The position numbers and the translations under genes were made by a program. The notes under the pieces are model-generated. The model saw only the letters and a list, made by a program, of their open reading frames with translations. It was not told where the DNA came from and searched no databases. A stretch of 64,000 nt of DNA. Origin: Sphaeramia orbicularis. Lineage: Eukaryota > Chordata > Actinopteri > Kurtiformes > Apogonidae. Of the stretch, positions 23,601 through 35,874 are shown piece after piece. How positions within the stretch are numbered: the stretch's first letter is position 1; every line of letters begins with the position of its first letter. The stretch is taken from contig NC_043962.1 of NCBI RefSeq assembly GCF_902148855.1, positions 25,294,110 to 25,358,109 of the forward strand. The letters are read 5' to 3'.

Positions 23601-26600
23601 CCGACCAGGTGTAGGCTTTTGTCCAGACGTTGAGTCCTGAACAGATATAATAGGTTCAAGTGATGGATTTTCATCCTTTTCTTTTAACCCATTCACCAGG
23701 TTTTCATTTGGATTTGGTGTAATACTACTTGTACTTGTTTTGATTTCAGTCTTTTCAAAAGGTATGAAATATTGGTTTGACCTGAAGTCAGAGCTGACTG
23801 TGGAGGTAGTTTGGACATTGGAATAAGGGACTGAGGTTGTTGTTTTGTCTCGGGTGGTTGTTTGGCTGGATTCTTTTTCATCTACATGATCAAATACCTT
23901 AGATTGTGATTTGGAGTCAGTATTAGAAGCTAAACTTGTGGTTCTTGGAGTGGTGCTAGACATAAGACTTTTGAGAGTCCCACCAATTAATGTTTTTGGT
24001 CTTGTTGTCCATAAGATTGATGGTGGTTGAATGGTTGGTTGTGGACTCAGATCAGATTTAATTCTTCCTGTTGGACTCAATGTGAATCCCTCTGGGAGAC
24101 TATTGAGATGAGGAAAGGCATCAGGGTCCAGGGTGTTAGAGGTCTTTGGACCCAGAGGACTGGGTTTCCTATCACTGGGTCTGAACTCTGTGCCTCTTTG
24201 GGAATGGTTCACCTCAGTACCCTGTTTTATAGGACCAGATGTAGGTTGTATTCCTGTTTCAGTGTGATGAGTGCTTTCTGAAGCCACCCCACTGATAAAA
24301 GTTGGATCTAAATCTGTTTTGGTCTTTGCAGTTGACTCTGACTGAACTGCTGGTTTGAGCTTTGAAGCAGGTGTTGCACCTGGACTGAATACAGGTCTGG
24401 TTGAAGGTCTGAGTCCAGGAGAAGGCCATTGTTTGGGTGTTGTGTTGGATTCTCCTTCAGGGATTTGATCAAGGTCAGGTGTTTCATATTTGTCTTTTGG
24501 TGCCTGTTCAGGTTTAGGCTTAAGCTTTGTTTTTTGGTCTGTGTCAAACTTAGGCTGTTTTTGGTTGATCTTAGGTATCTGGCCTGGTTTAGGCTTTTGG
24601 TTGATTTTAGTGATATTCTGTCCTGGTTTAAGCTTTTGGTTGATTTTGGGGACATTCTGTCCAGGTTTAGGCTTTTGGTTGATTTTAGGGACATTTTGTC
24701 CAGGTTTAGGTTTTTGGATAATTTTGGTGACATTCTGTCCAGGTTTAGGTTTTTGGATAATTTTGGTGATATTCTGTCCAGGTTTAGGCTTCTGGTTTAT
24801 TTTTGGGATTTGCTGGTTTGGTTTCAGCTTTAGTTTAGTGTTAGTCTGATCAGGTGTAAGCTTCTGTCCAGATGTTGAGTCCTGAATAGGTATATTAGGC
24901 TCACTTGAAGGACTATGATCCTTTTCTTTAAATTCACTCACACGGTTTTCATTTGGATTTGGTGTGATGCTACTTGTACTTTTTTCAGATTCAGTCATTT
25001 CAATAGGCATAAAAGTTTGTTTGGACTTGGAGGCAGAGGTGGGAGTGGTTGTTGACCTGAAGTCAGAGCTGACTGTGTAGGTAGTTTGGACCCTGGGGAA
25101 AGGGACTGAGGTTGTTGTTTTGTCTGCGGTTGTAGTCCAGCTGGATTCTATTTCATCTACTTTATCAAATATCTTAGATTGTGATTTGGAGTCAGTATTA
25201 GAAGCTAAACTTGTGGATCTTAGAGTGGTGCTAGACATAAGACTTTTGAGGGTCCCACCAAAGATTGTGTTTGATCTTGTTGTCCCTGGGATCAATAATG
25301 ATTGAGCAGTTGTTTGTGTTCTCAGATCAGATTTAATTCTGCCTGTTGGACTCAATGTGAATCCTTCTGGGAGAGTATTGAGATGAGGAAAGGGATCAGG
25401 GTCCAGGGTGTTAGAGGTCTTTGGACCCAGAGGACTGGGTTTCCTATCACTGGGACTGAACTCTGTGCCCCTTTGGGAATGAGTCACCTCAGTATTCTGT
25501 TTTATAGGACCAGATGTAGGTTGTATACCAGTTTCAGTGTCATGGGTGCTTTCTGAAGCCACCCCACTGATAAAAGTTGGATTTAGATCAGTTTTGGTCT
25601 TTGCAGTTGACTCTGACTGAACTGCTGGTTTGAGTTTTGGAGCAGGTGTTGCAACTGGACTGAATACAGGTCTAGTTGGAGGCCTGAGTCCAGGAGAAGG
25701 CCATTGTTTGGGTGTTGTGTTGGATTCTCCTTCAGGGATTTGGTCAAACTCAGGTGTTTCATATTTGTCTTTTGGTGCCTGTTCAGGTTTAGGCTTAAGC
25801 TTTGTTTTTTGGTCTGTCTCAAACTTAGGGTGTTTTTGGTTGATTTTAGGTACCTGGCCTGGTTTAGGCTTTTGGTCAATCTTAGGGACATTCTGTCCTG
25901 GTATAGGCTTTTGGTTTATTTTAGGGACATTCTGTCCAGGTTTAGGCTTTTGGATAATTTTAGTGACTTTCTGTCCTGGTTTAGGCTTTTGGATAATTTT
26001 GGTGACATTCTGTCCAGGTTTAGGCTTTTGGTTTTTGTTTGGGATTCGCTGGTTTGGTTTCAGTTTTAGATTAGTGTCAGTCCGATCAGGTGTAGGCTTT
26101 TGTCCAGATGTTGAGTCCTGAACAGATATATTAGACTCAGCTGAAGGACTTTGATCTTTTTCTTTAAATTCACTCACATGGTTTTCATTTGGATTTGGCG
26201 TGACGCTACTTGTACTTGTTTCAGATTCAGTCTTTTCAATAGGTATGAAATATTGGTTTGACCTGAAGTCAGAGCTGACTGTGGAGGTAGTTTGGACATT
26301 GGAATAAGGGACTGAGGTTGTTGTTTTGTCTCTGGTTGTAGTTTGGCTGGATGCTATTTCATCTACATTATCAAATATCTTAGATTGTGATTTGGAGTCA
26401 GTATTGGAAGATAGACTTGTGGATCCTGGAGTGGTGCTAGAAATAAGACTTTTGGAGCTCCCACCAATGACGGTTTTTGGTCTTGTTGTCCATAAGATTG
26501 ATGGTGGTTGAATGGTTGTTTGTGTTCTCAGATCAGATTTAATTCTTCCTGTTGGACTCAATGTGAATCCTTCTGGGAGAATACTGAGATGAGGAAAGGG

Positions 26601-29600
26601 ATCAGGGTCCATGGTGTTAGAGGTCTTCGGACCCAGAGGACTGGGTTTCCTATCACTGGGACTGAACTCTGTGCCCCTTTGGGAATGAGTCACCCCAGTA
26701 CTCTGTTTTATAGGACCAGATGTAGGTTGTATACCAGTTTCAGTGTCATGGGTGCTTTCTGAAGCCACCCCACTGATAAAAGTTGGATCTAGATCTGTTT
26801 TGGTCTTTGGGGTTGACTCTGACTGAACTGCTGGTTTTAACTTTTGAGCAGGTGTTGCACCTGGATTAATTGTAGGTCTGGTTGAAGGCCTGAGTTCAGG
26901 AGAAGGCCATCGTTTGAGTGTTGTATTGGATTCTGCTTCAGGGATTTGGTCAAGGTCAGATGTTTTGAATTTGTCTTTAGGTGCTTGGTCTGGTTTAGGC
27001 TTTTGGGTAATTTTGGTGATATTCTGTCCGGGTTTAAGCTTTTGGTTAATTTTGGTGATATTCTGTCCAGGTTTAGGCTTTTGGTTGATTTTGGTGATAT
27101 TCTGTCCTGGTTTAGGCTTTTGGATAATTTTGGTGATATTCTGTCCAGGTTTAGGCTTTTGGATAATTTTGGTGATATTCTGTCCATGTTTAGGCTTTTG
27201 GATAATTTTGGTGATATTCTGTCCATGTTTAGGCTTTTGGATAATTTTGGTGATATTCTGTCCTGGTTTAGGCTTTTGGATAATTTTGGTGATATTCTGT
27301 CCAGGTTTAGGCTTTTGGCTGATTTTTGGGATATGCAGGCTTGGTTTAGGCTTTAATTTAGGATCAGTCCGATCAGATGCAGGCTTTGGTCCAGGTGTTG
27401 ACACCCGAACAGATGCATTAGGCTCAAGTGATGGATTTTGATCATTTTCTTTAAATTCATTCAGAGTGCTTTCATTTGGGTTTGGTGTGACACTACTCAT
27501 TGGATTTATTTCAGATTCAGTTTTTCCAACAGGTGTGAAATATTCATTTGACCTTCCATCAGATTTTACATTGTCTTCACTTTTCAGTTTTTTGTCAGGG
27601 TCTTTTCTCTGGTCAGGCCTGTCTACCTTAGGAGGATGGATTGTGATTTTGTCAGCACTGGGGCTTTGTGTTATGATTTCATCAGATATAGGCTGTTGTT
27701 CAGTTGCAGGGTCTTTGTAGTTTGTTGTGTTCAAAGCAACAAGTTTCTTCTGAGATGTAGGTTTCTGGACAGGAGGCAACGCTTTATCATGAGATTTCGG
27801 CTTTTGGGTTGGTAACTCATTTTGACCAGTTGTTTGCACCTGGTCATTTTTAAGTATTTGTTCATTTTTCTGATCTTCATCAATTGGTAAATTATGAAGC
27901 TGAGGCCTCTGGTTATGCTTTGGAATTTGGACCGGCTTAGGGGATTTGACAGATGTGGATTTTTGATCAGTTGTGGGTTTTTGGTGAGGGGGCTTTTGCC
28001 TTTGGTCATTATTTGTTTTTTTGTCAGGTAAAGGTGCTTGGACAAGTTTACGGTCATTCTTAGGATGTTTTAGCGTTTGGTCTGCTTCAGGCTTAATTCC
28101 AGGTTTATGCTTTTCACTAGGCTTTGGTCCTTGGCTTTGTGTATGTTTACCACCAGTCTTTGTGGGTGAGCTAATGTTCTTTTTAGATGTCCATCGGCTG
28201 TGGTCTGTGACTGCTGAGAATGTAGTAGTGTAAGTCTGCCGAGGAGTAGTGGTAATTAATGTTGTCTTAGTGGAGCTACCTTTATCCTTGGTTGTGCTAG
28301 TGAACCTAATTGTAGCACCATTTGCCTTTTGTCCTGTGTCTTCCAGTGGACTTATTGTGGGTGTAGCTGTAGCTGGCCTACTTGTGGTCCTAAAACCAGA
28401 GTCTGAATCAAAGTTTGGGTACTCAGTACTTCCAGCATCCATAAAGTTTGTGCTTTTGGATTTCAGTCCATTAGCTGTTTTTTTCACCTCTTCGTCAACA
28501 TCTGTGATAAAATGTGAAATGGGGGATGACAGAGATGGAGATGACGTAAAGGTTACAGCTTTGTCCAAGTCCGTAAACTTAGGGCTTGAAGTTAAATCAG
28601 TGGTAGAGTGAGGAGTCAAGCTGTCCGAAAACAAGTCTGTCCTCTCAATTGCTTTACTGTTTTTTAAGTCTCCATCACTGCTGCTCTGCTCACCCTGAAC
28701 AGTTTTTTCTCCTCCTGTTTTGGTCTTCTTTTCTTTCTCCCTGTCCTCCCCCTCTTTAACAATCTTTTCTTTTTTTGTGAGCTGAGTGTCTTCCGTCTGT
28801 TTTGGTTTCTCTTTATTTTCCTGTGTTTTTACCTCCTTTGCCATTTCCTTTTTTCTCTCCTCCCTGTGTTGCTCTCGGTCCTCATTTGTATGCTCGTCAT
28901 CATCCACTGACATCTTTATTCTATCTCCGGTCCTGTCGTCTTCAGTCTGCGTCTTTTTCCCTGTTTCTTTTGTCTCATCTTGCCACACGTGATGGTCACT
29001 TTCTTCTGTTTTTTCTCTGTTTGTAACTTTACTGGGATGTTTTTTCTCTGACGTATCTTCTTGGGATCCCTTTGAATTGTCTACTTTATTTCTGTCTGTC
29101 TCTGTCTCCTCATGATTTTTATCAACAACTTCTTCTCTTTCCACTCTTCCCTCATTCTTCCCAGCTGTCGGCACCTGTGTCTGTACCAGTTTGCCCTTCC
29201 CTTTTACCCCGTCTACCTTTCTATGGGTTTTTCCATCTTTTTCGGGCACTTCTCTCAGGGTTTCCTCTTTCTCATTTTCTTTTACGACTGTTTTACTGGT
29301 TTCCCTTTTCAAGTCCCATGTTTTTCTTTCATTCTCTTTCAAACTGTCTCTTTTTTCAGATGCAGTATCACCGTCACTTTTTGCAGTGTTTTCAGTTTTA
29401 ACCCTATTAATCCCACACTCATGCCTTAAATCTCTTTCATTCTCTTTTTGTATCTCAGCATTGGTCTCATTCATCAAAATCATCCCATCCTCACGTGTAT
29501 CTATATCCTCATGCAGCTTTTCATGCTCTCTTTCTGTTTGACTGCCACATTCTCTCTCAGTTTGGCTTACTGTACAATCTGCACATATCTTCCTCAGCTG

Positions 29601-29876
29601 ATCCACATTGTCCTTCAGCTTCTGGAGATCTTCAAGGATCTGCTCCAGTTCTCTGAGCCGCATTGGCAAATTGATAGTCAGTAGTGGCAGGGTGACTAGG
29701 TAAGGACACGTGGTCTCCTCCTCATGTTTGCATGGACCCTCAGGTGTTAGGGTTGCAGCACAAGGTTCAAATCCCTTATCCTCTTGGAAGTCTTCTTCAC
29801 CAGAGGCAGCTGTGATCCAAGAGAGGCTAGAGACGGCCAGCAGGGTCCCAAAAATGCACCGTGCTGTTAACCTCAT
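17637..29876 (-). CDS. fgl2: Giant fibroleukin (fibrinogen-like protein 2 with about 2,400-residue repeat insertion)
   Basis: Two exons: 29876-22181 (7,696 nt) and 18334-17637, joined G/TT to give PPK-V-IRDCSD; phases match and the product is 2,797 residues. Residues 1-26 are a signal peptide. Residues 27-110 align with human FGL2: three cysteines (39, 49, 57), CPYLVTLPLLTINLP, a coiled coil about 72-97, and the CxxC pair KICADC at 98/101. Residues 110-420 are rich in Glu, Lys and Thr, 420-600 in Ser and Thr, and 600-776 in Lys, Gln and Pro. Four repeated modules fill 777-2500. A short helical piece (RELRVKINQVAAFLNNS) and the fibrinogen-like domain follow, with a calcium-type loop (DRDHDRYPSGNC) and four cysteines. 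FGL2 is a secreted or membrane-associated immune regulator and prothrombinase; what the enlarged stalk does is unknown. It could equally be the fgl2a or fgl2b paralogue. Confidence 0.9.
18440..18942 (+). mobile_element. LINE 3' fragment (L1/Tx1-like), in fgl2 intron
   Basis: From about 18488 the plus strand encodes THAQWLEDIMSCLKLEKIRY, then a Lys-rich end GKFQKVWGPFLKPFQTL and a stop, as at the C-terminus of L1/Tx1 reverse transcriptases. A long 3' UTR and an A8 tail at 18934 follow. The fragment is strongly 5'-truncated. Confidence 0.7.
18943..19521 (+). mobile_element. Second LINE 3' fragment (Tx1/L1-like), in fgl2 intron
   Basis: An open frame at 18963-19349 begins MKCTFCSVNTEKLSHLFWHC, the zinc-binding C-terminal motif (CxxC, H, HLFWHC) of Tx1/L1 LINE proteins. 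It runs to its own stop and then to a (TAAA)n tail at 19501-19521. Confidence 0.75.
19522..20590. repeat. About 200-bp direct duplication flanking the TIR element
   Basis: 19527-19720 and 20406-20586 are near-identical (AACATGAGATGACTATA, TAAGAGAGAGATGGGTCA, CTTCTGGACTAAGACCAAGG). The left copy's start (TTTTTTCAAAACATAATAAC) is found at 18413, left of the two LINE tails, so the LINE sequence interrupts copy 1. Confidence 0.85.
19723..20384. mobile_element. TIR element in fgl2 intron
   Basis: Perfect 12-bp inverted ends CCCAGATAGCAA and TTGCTATCTGGG enclose 662 bp full of TTTTGGC motifs. No transposase is present. Confidence 0.8.
23160..23572 (-). repeat. 39-bp coding minisatellite, module 4
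   Basis: The longest array, about ten units. Six carry N-I-T or N-V-T sequons, and the last units drift to D-V-P, then to a shortened GQVPKI. Confidence 0.92.
24560..24815 (-). repeat. 39-bp coding minisatellite, module 3
   Basis: About six 39-bp units. Three retain a sequon (N-I-T, N-V-T, N-I-T) and two in the middle read N-V-P. Confidence 0.9.
25838..26050 (-). repeat. 39-bp coding minisatellite, module 2
   Basis: About five 39-bp units. Only the first keeps an N-V-T sequon; the others read K-V-T or N-V-P, which cannot be N-glycosylated. Confidence 0.9.
26986..27330 (-). repeat. 39-bp coding minisatellite, module 1
   Basis: Units of 39 bp encode 13 residues of the form IIQKPKPGQNITK. Eight consecutive units each contain the sequon N-I-T, with KPKP varying to KPKH or KLKP. 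Confidence 0.93.
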
Positions 29877-32800
29877 TGCGTCCTGACAGTAAAGAGCAAA
29901 TGGAGTGAGGGCAGACAGCGTAAAAAAGACCCACCTCAGTTAGTGAAGCGCAGTGACAGTGAGAGGAGGAGGTAAGGTGGGAGGGAAAAGAGGAGAGAGG
30001 GAGAGCTGATAGAGCTCTAAAGTTTAAACACGTCTGTGAAAGGAGTGGGAAGCAAGACATTTTAAGAAGGAAACGACTGAAAAAAAACCAGTGAGAAGTG
30101 TGTTATGTGCATGTATATCTCTGTAGATGGCGCCTGTGATATTATGAAGGGAAATCAGGGCGCTTAGAGCAATGAATAACATTTGTTTTTATAATATAAG
30201 CAGAGTTAGCAGTATCAGTCCTAAATGAGACAGTGAAAAAGCACAGACTTTGACATTTTAAAGGAAACATGTGCCTCTTCTTAATCCTATTATTACATTA
30301 CAATTTATCCTCATTTTAATCACATCACTTAATGAATACCACTTGCAATGCATTCTCACTCCATGCTGTAATGATAAGAGCATTGTAGCTTTGAATATGC
30401 ATGTGTGTAACAGTTGTTTTGGCAGTGCTATCGATGCTTCCTGTCAGTGATTCCACAAACATGTGAGTGACAGATGCAACAAGACAAAATATGCATTTGA
30501 AGCAAAATGTTTGCCTCTGGGCAGGATCCAAGAGTTTGTAACTCAGACATATTTCATTTTACTGTAAGCTATGTGGTTTAGTTCAGCTCCTGAGTAATGA
30601 AAGTCAGGAATGTCAGATTTATCCAAGAGGACTGCTTCAGTCAAGTGCAATGCCACGGGAGAGAAATTACTCTTGTACTATTGACATTATCCGGACAGTG
30701 CTAATCCTCAACAAGTGTACAGAAATGTCAGGCAATCTCCGGAAAAAGGCTATGGCACAGTGAGAGCCTAAAGTCACTTGTCCAAATTGTATTTTCATAT
30801 AAGATTGATTCTAATCTGATTCACTTTGTCCACTCACAGTGAGGAAAAAATAGAGAGAGGAAACAAAGTCACATGAACCAAATGAGGCATCTGCTTGGCA
30901 GGGAGTTTAGATAATGAGGCTTTAGTTTCTCATGCCCAGGGTGTAAATGTCAGTCCCACCACAGGATATCAGATGAGTGATAGCATGCAATGTCCGTGTT
31001 TGATGTGTCCGTTTTAATGTGTGTTATACCATTTAAATAGTCTTATTTTTAGAGTGTGATGAAACGTGACCCTTGTGCATTTTCTTTCTGCCTGCTGGCC
31101 AGTTGCACTGAGTCCATGAAGCTGAAGAGATTTCTCAGCTGTTCTCAAATAATGACAAAGGAAACCATTTGTTTAACAAGAGGACTGTGGGAAGCATTAG
31201 GTTGGAAATGACAAACGACTTAAGGTAAAAGAAAGAGGCTCAGTGTGCGGTGTTTGGCCTGCAAGTTCATAGCTGTACAAAAATCACACCTTGTATCAGT
31301 ATGACACTTGTTTTGTTCAATAAATGGATCCCATTGATTCACTTTTTCATGTAGAGAACACCTGTAAAAACTATGTAGACTATGTTAAGAGCTTGAAATT
31401 TTTTACATATAAAGTTTGTGGATAATAATTCCAATACATACAGACCAGACATATACAACAGCAGATTGCAGACCTTTCTTTCCTCGCTAATGCAGTTGTG
31501 AGCTCGCTGGACATACGACAACTGCCAGGGGGATAAAAGCCAGGAATAAGTATCCTTTCACCTTTCTTAGTCACTTCAGTACATCAACACTTAGACTGGG
31601 AAATAGTGTGAGAGAAATGTTTACAGTCCCTAGAGACTTCTGTCTGAACACCAGGCTGTATTGATTTATTATCAGAGGGTTGAATCTTTTACAGTGCAGC
31701 CAAGCGGAGAGCTCAGACAGCCCCCGCTTAGCCACAACAAATTAACCTGACATACTATATGAAAGAAAAACTATAACGATTACACTGTGGATGGGGTTTA
31801 GTTGGATTAATAGGGTCAATATTTTTCATAGTGGTCAATCTGAATGAATGCCTCTGGATCTGTTTTGTTCTCTTCAGCTGCAGCGCACAGCAAGTAACTC
31901 TGTTACTCCTGATAAGACTCGCACTCTTGACTTTAGCCATTTATGGAGAGCAGGTTTTTTCTCCACAGGGTGCCCTCTTGGGATACAGTGTTTTGAATTC
32001 CCTCAGTGAGCTGGCTTGGCCCACTCTCGGTCTTGGATTGTGTAAACACTTAGGTTTTTTCCACACAGACTAGAACAAACATCTGACCATCAGTCCAACT
32101 TCGCAGCTTGGGCTTCCTGGCAGACCACTTCATCTCCATCTACTTTGGGCAGAGGAGCCATTGTCGTCGGTCATGTCTGCTATGTGCATAAGTGTCCCAT
32201 TTCCAGCTGTACTGGAGTGAACCCAATGACTGTCGTAGTGCAACGCCAGCCTGTTGTAATACCACACTCAGTCTGCCTGCCTGAAGGTATAAACCTACCT
32301 CGACCATATTATTGTAGTGACTCAATGTTTGCATGCCAAGATCAAGTAAATATATTCATTCAGGATAGCAGTTATATGATCCAACACCTGCCTTAATCCT
32401 ACAGATCACTGCTAGTCAGGTCAAAATCTAATTATTACTCCTTCTCCTCTCTGTGTCTCGTTAAACACACTGATTCATATTCACGTTAATTTTCCATTGC
32501 CAATTCCTTAATTCTCCGGTAACTGATACATTCCTTTGCCATGTGTGAGAGTGTTTTTCATCCGTCAATTGACTGATAGTGATTCTTAAAAACGAAACAA
32601 CCAAGTGTCCCTCACATCTGGGATGGATTTTCTACAGCTAGCCAACACCAGATAACGTCAGGTCAATTTGTGCCTCATCCAAAAACCTGGACTTCATTAA
32701 GACAATGTTAGAAATTTATATTTAAGATTCCTCGTCCCAGTGAAGGATATGGAAAGTGGGCGTAATGTGGGAACAGGTTATCTGCCCCGGCCACCTTTGG

Positions 32801-35800
32801 GAGTGGATTGAGAAGTGAAAGTGACAGGCCAGCGAGCATTAAAAAGGAATTTGGTATTTTCCACCACAAGTGAAAAAAATTAAGTGTGTTTTGAAGTAAA
32901 CAATCTTCAAAGAAGTTTAATAAAAAAGATTAAATTGTAGCTGTTTGGTATATTATATCATATCCTGAGTAAGATTCATACTGAGTGGATTTGTGCTGTG
33001 TTCTGTTTATTTTCCAGATGTGGTTAATAAAAACCATGGATAATGCAAAGTAGACTGGATGAAAATGTACTAAAGGTGTGACTGAAAGCACCTCAGACCT
33101 CTTTATTTAAAAGATTTGCTTCTCTTTTCTTACACAAATCTTATATATTTAAGAGGAAGCTAAAAAATCCCAGTAAGTAATTGCTCTGTAACAACTACTT
33201 TATTACATTCTTGGCATTCTGAAGGCGCAGTGACAAAACATTTGCAGTGCTTTGTATTATGGGGACTAAAAATAACTTTTATTTTGTTATTGTGTAAACT
33301 TTACCTTCTCTATGGCAACTGTTAAAGGATCAGATCGTGTGTAACATTTACCAAATGAACAATTTGGTTCAACAGTAATAAACAAATCTCGTTTTAGAAT
33401 AAGCCAGATGCTACTCAGATGAACACTGTGTACACTAGCTTTCCAATCCCTAAGACTTCCACTTTAGAGGCTGCAAATATGGATGAGACTAACGTATAAA
33501 TAGATGTCAACTGAAAGAGAAAGGGCGGTTTGACAGAATAGTTAGGAGACGCGTAATTTTCCACATTGTTACTGGATTTGTTTCTCTGTCATGTCATAAC
33601 AAAATGAGCATTTATTCAATATTATGATGTTATGAAGGACAAAATTCATGAACTGAAATGAATTTTAATTGTTTAATCTTACTTAACACACAGATGAGTA
33701 ATACTAGTTGAATCTTGGAACGTAATAAAATGGTGAATAACAAAGTGTTGTGCAATTCGGATGCAACATTAAATGACCCCTCCCAAAATGTGTTTTAAGG
33801 TTTTGTTTTTTTCATGGTTTCTTTTTTCATAAACACTAATGAAACTGATTTATTGGTATGTGAGTATGTCCATTTCCATAGGGCATAATAGTCACCTTAC
33901 TACATTTACATCACTTTACTGCCGCCAAGTGGTCATTCTAAGAACTGTCTCAAAAATACACAGATTCTCTGCACATTTGCAATTGAGCAGCACTGACTTG
34001 CTTCACATATATATGAAAAATGTAGAATCAGATATTAAAATTGAAATTATGTATTTACACATGAAATAGAGATACTAAATAAAAATAGACAAACGTGCAA
34101 TACATTATTACAAGAGAGTATCATAAGATGCATTTATATTTTTATGTGTATTTATTTTTTCATCTGTTTATTTCCTATCTTATTTTATGGGTTTTATTCT
34201 TTAAGCCTATGTCTTGTACAGTATTTCTTTTGTGATATTTTTTAATTATTAGCTTTTTGAACTGCAGCATTCTTTGTCGATCCTTTAATTACTTTTATTT
34301 TCTGTATTTATGTGTCAAAACTATGATGAATGCTATGACTTGAAAGCTGCAAACCTAGTTTACCAACAGGTACCAATAAAATAACGTGAACCTGAGAGAA
34401 TTTGAAGGAGAATTGCACTCCTACAACATATTTCATAAAACAAAATCACATTTCCAAATTTCTGTGTGTGTGTGTATATATATGCTTTAAAATAAGCATT
34501 AGCAGAGTAAAAGATTTTCATGACAAAGATTTGCCCATGAAAAGGCCGTCTGATGACATTCATTCTAGTTCTCCAAAACCATCATAAACATGTAAAATAT
34601 CATCTTATTTGATAAGTAAGTTGTCAGTCATGAGTGGCAGTTATCAGCAAATTAATGCCATGTTTCTGTTACAAAATGGGATCTATTAACACAAGTGAAT
34701 TAAAGTGACACTATTATTAAGTACATCTGGATTTATGTATTATTTAATTTCTATCTACCTGTATTTAACCAGGAAAAAATGAATCATTGATTTTTAAGAC
34801 AGCAGCAGCAGAAGTTACAGAAAGTAGAAATTTTAGCCATACATCCACACTAAAAACACATAAAACACATGGTAAAACTCACTTTTTGTGTAGTATTGAT
34901 AATTTCTTTCCTGCAACTTTTTATTATACTTGCATGGAGCAACTGTAACACACAACAATTTCCCTTGGGATTAGTTTTGTCCTAATAGATCATTGACAGC
35001 AGACACTTGGACTTGTTAAGGCAGACGACACACAGGTGTAATCATTGTCATTAATAACAGCTGTGTCCTATTTAGGTGCATCACTTTCACATATACAGTG
35101 GTTCCCTGCAATGACCAACTGGTTCAACTAAATGGAACACAGCCATTGTTAACATTACCACTAACACCTGTGGTTTTACAAGCCAAAACGTCTGCTCTGA
35201 AAGGGTCTACCTCATAGGAGGTCTTAACAACTGTCAGGGTGTCAAGCCCCACAGAGGTTAAATAGCTGGAACGACCCGCTTATGAGGCAGAGACAAGACA
35301 AGGAAGCCCCCTGGAGGAGAGCTGCAGCACCACAGTCCAGTTTCCTTCTTTACGCGATGATATTCCCTGTTGACTATTTCATACCTGGCAACTGACTGCA
35401 ATGCAGAAAACATACAGTATAACATTAAAATCATTGGTTACAGTAGTCACATGGAGCTCCTCATCGGTATATAGTGAAATGTTATTTACTAAAGCAAGAA
35501 TTGCCAGATCTAAATGAATAGTTTTGGATTAATAACATTTGACAGAGAAAATATACTCTACTGTATATAAAGAATGATAAGCAGAAATAGGATAAGTGAA
35601 AATATGATGAATAAATATTAAATTATAAGGTAAAAAAAAAACAAAACACGATATTGACACTATAGACACACTCATTTATTAGGAGTCATTGTTCATTGAG
35701 AAAAAAATGAAAACAAAGCACAGAGGACAGACAGAACATTTAAGACAGAAACAGGAAATATAAAAGAGTATCTGCTCTTTATATTACTTTTCTGTACATA

Positions 35801-35870
35801 TTATTTATATGTTTGCAATATGGTTGCACATAATGTTGATGTACTGATATGACATGGGGGATTATTGTGA
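29877..35870. other. Intergenic, fgl2 upstream region; no gene recognised
   Basis: The first 200 bases are the presumed fgl2 5' UTR and promoter, with no convincing TATA box. A stretch at 31831-32400 contains short frames, one starting with a hydrophobic leader, but no family similarity or splice structure was seen. A minus-oriented copy of the CTTTATT-type fish repeat lies at about 34932-34985. Confidence 0.6.
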
Positions 35871-35874
35871 TCTA

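Larger units (their letters stand above)
22380..27550 (-). repeat. Four tandem coding modules of about 1.2-1.4 kb in fgl2 exon 1
   Basis: Reading on the minus strand, modules span about 27550-26256, 26255-25021, 25020-23781 and 23780-22380. Each runs: YF-P-EKTE and TPNPNE linker; an array of 13-residue Lys/Pro/Gln units; APKDK, DQIPE-ESNTT and WPSP-LRP; KTKTDLxPTFISGVASEST; GTEFSPSDRKPSPLGPKTSN; FPHLxxLPEGF; SPTGRIKSDL; and a Ser/Thr-rich end TTTSVPxxxVQTTxTVSS. The third quarter is nearly identical between copies, while the ends and array lengths differ. All copies keep the reading frame. Confidence 0.95.

Noticed and set aside
23160-27330. CRISPR-like regular repeats
   Set aside because: Units are contiguous without unique spacers, lie in a coding frame, and the genome is vertebrate.
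23028-27441. Plus-strand open frames rich in FCPGLGFWIILV repeats
   Set aside because: They are the reverse complement of the fgl2 39-bp arrays; the hydrophobic repeats are a by-product of the Lys/Pro/Gln codons on the coding strand.
31831-32400. Possible small secreted protein gene
   Set aside because: A hydrophobic leader follows a Met, but there is no family match, no splice structure and a similar-length frame on the other strand.
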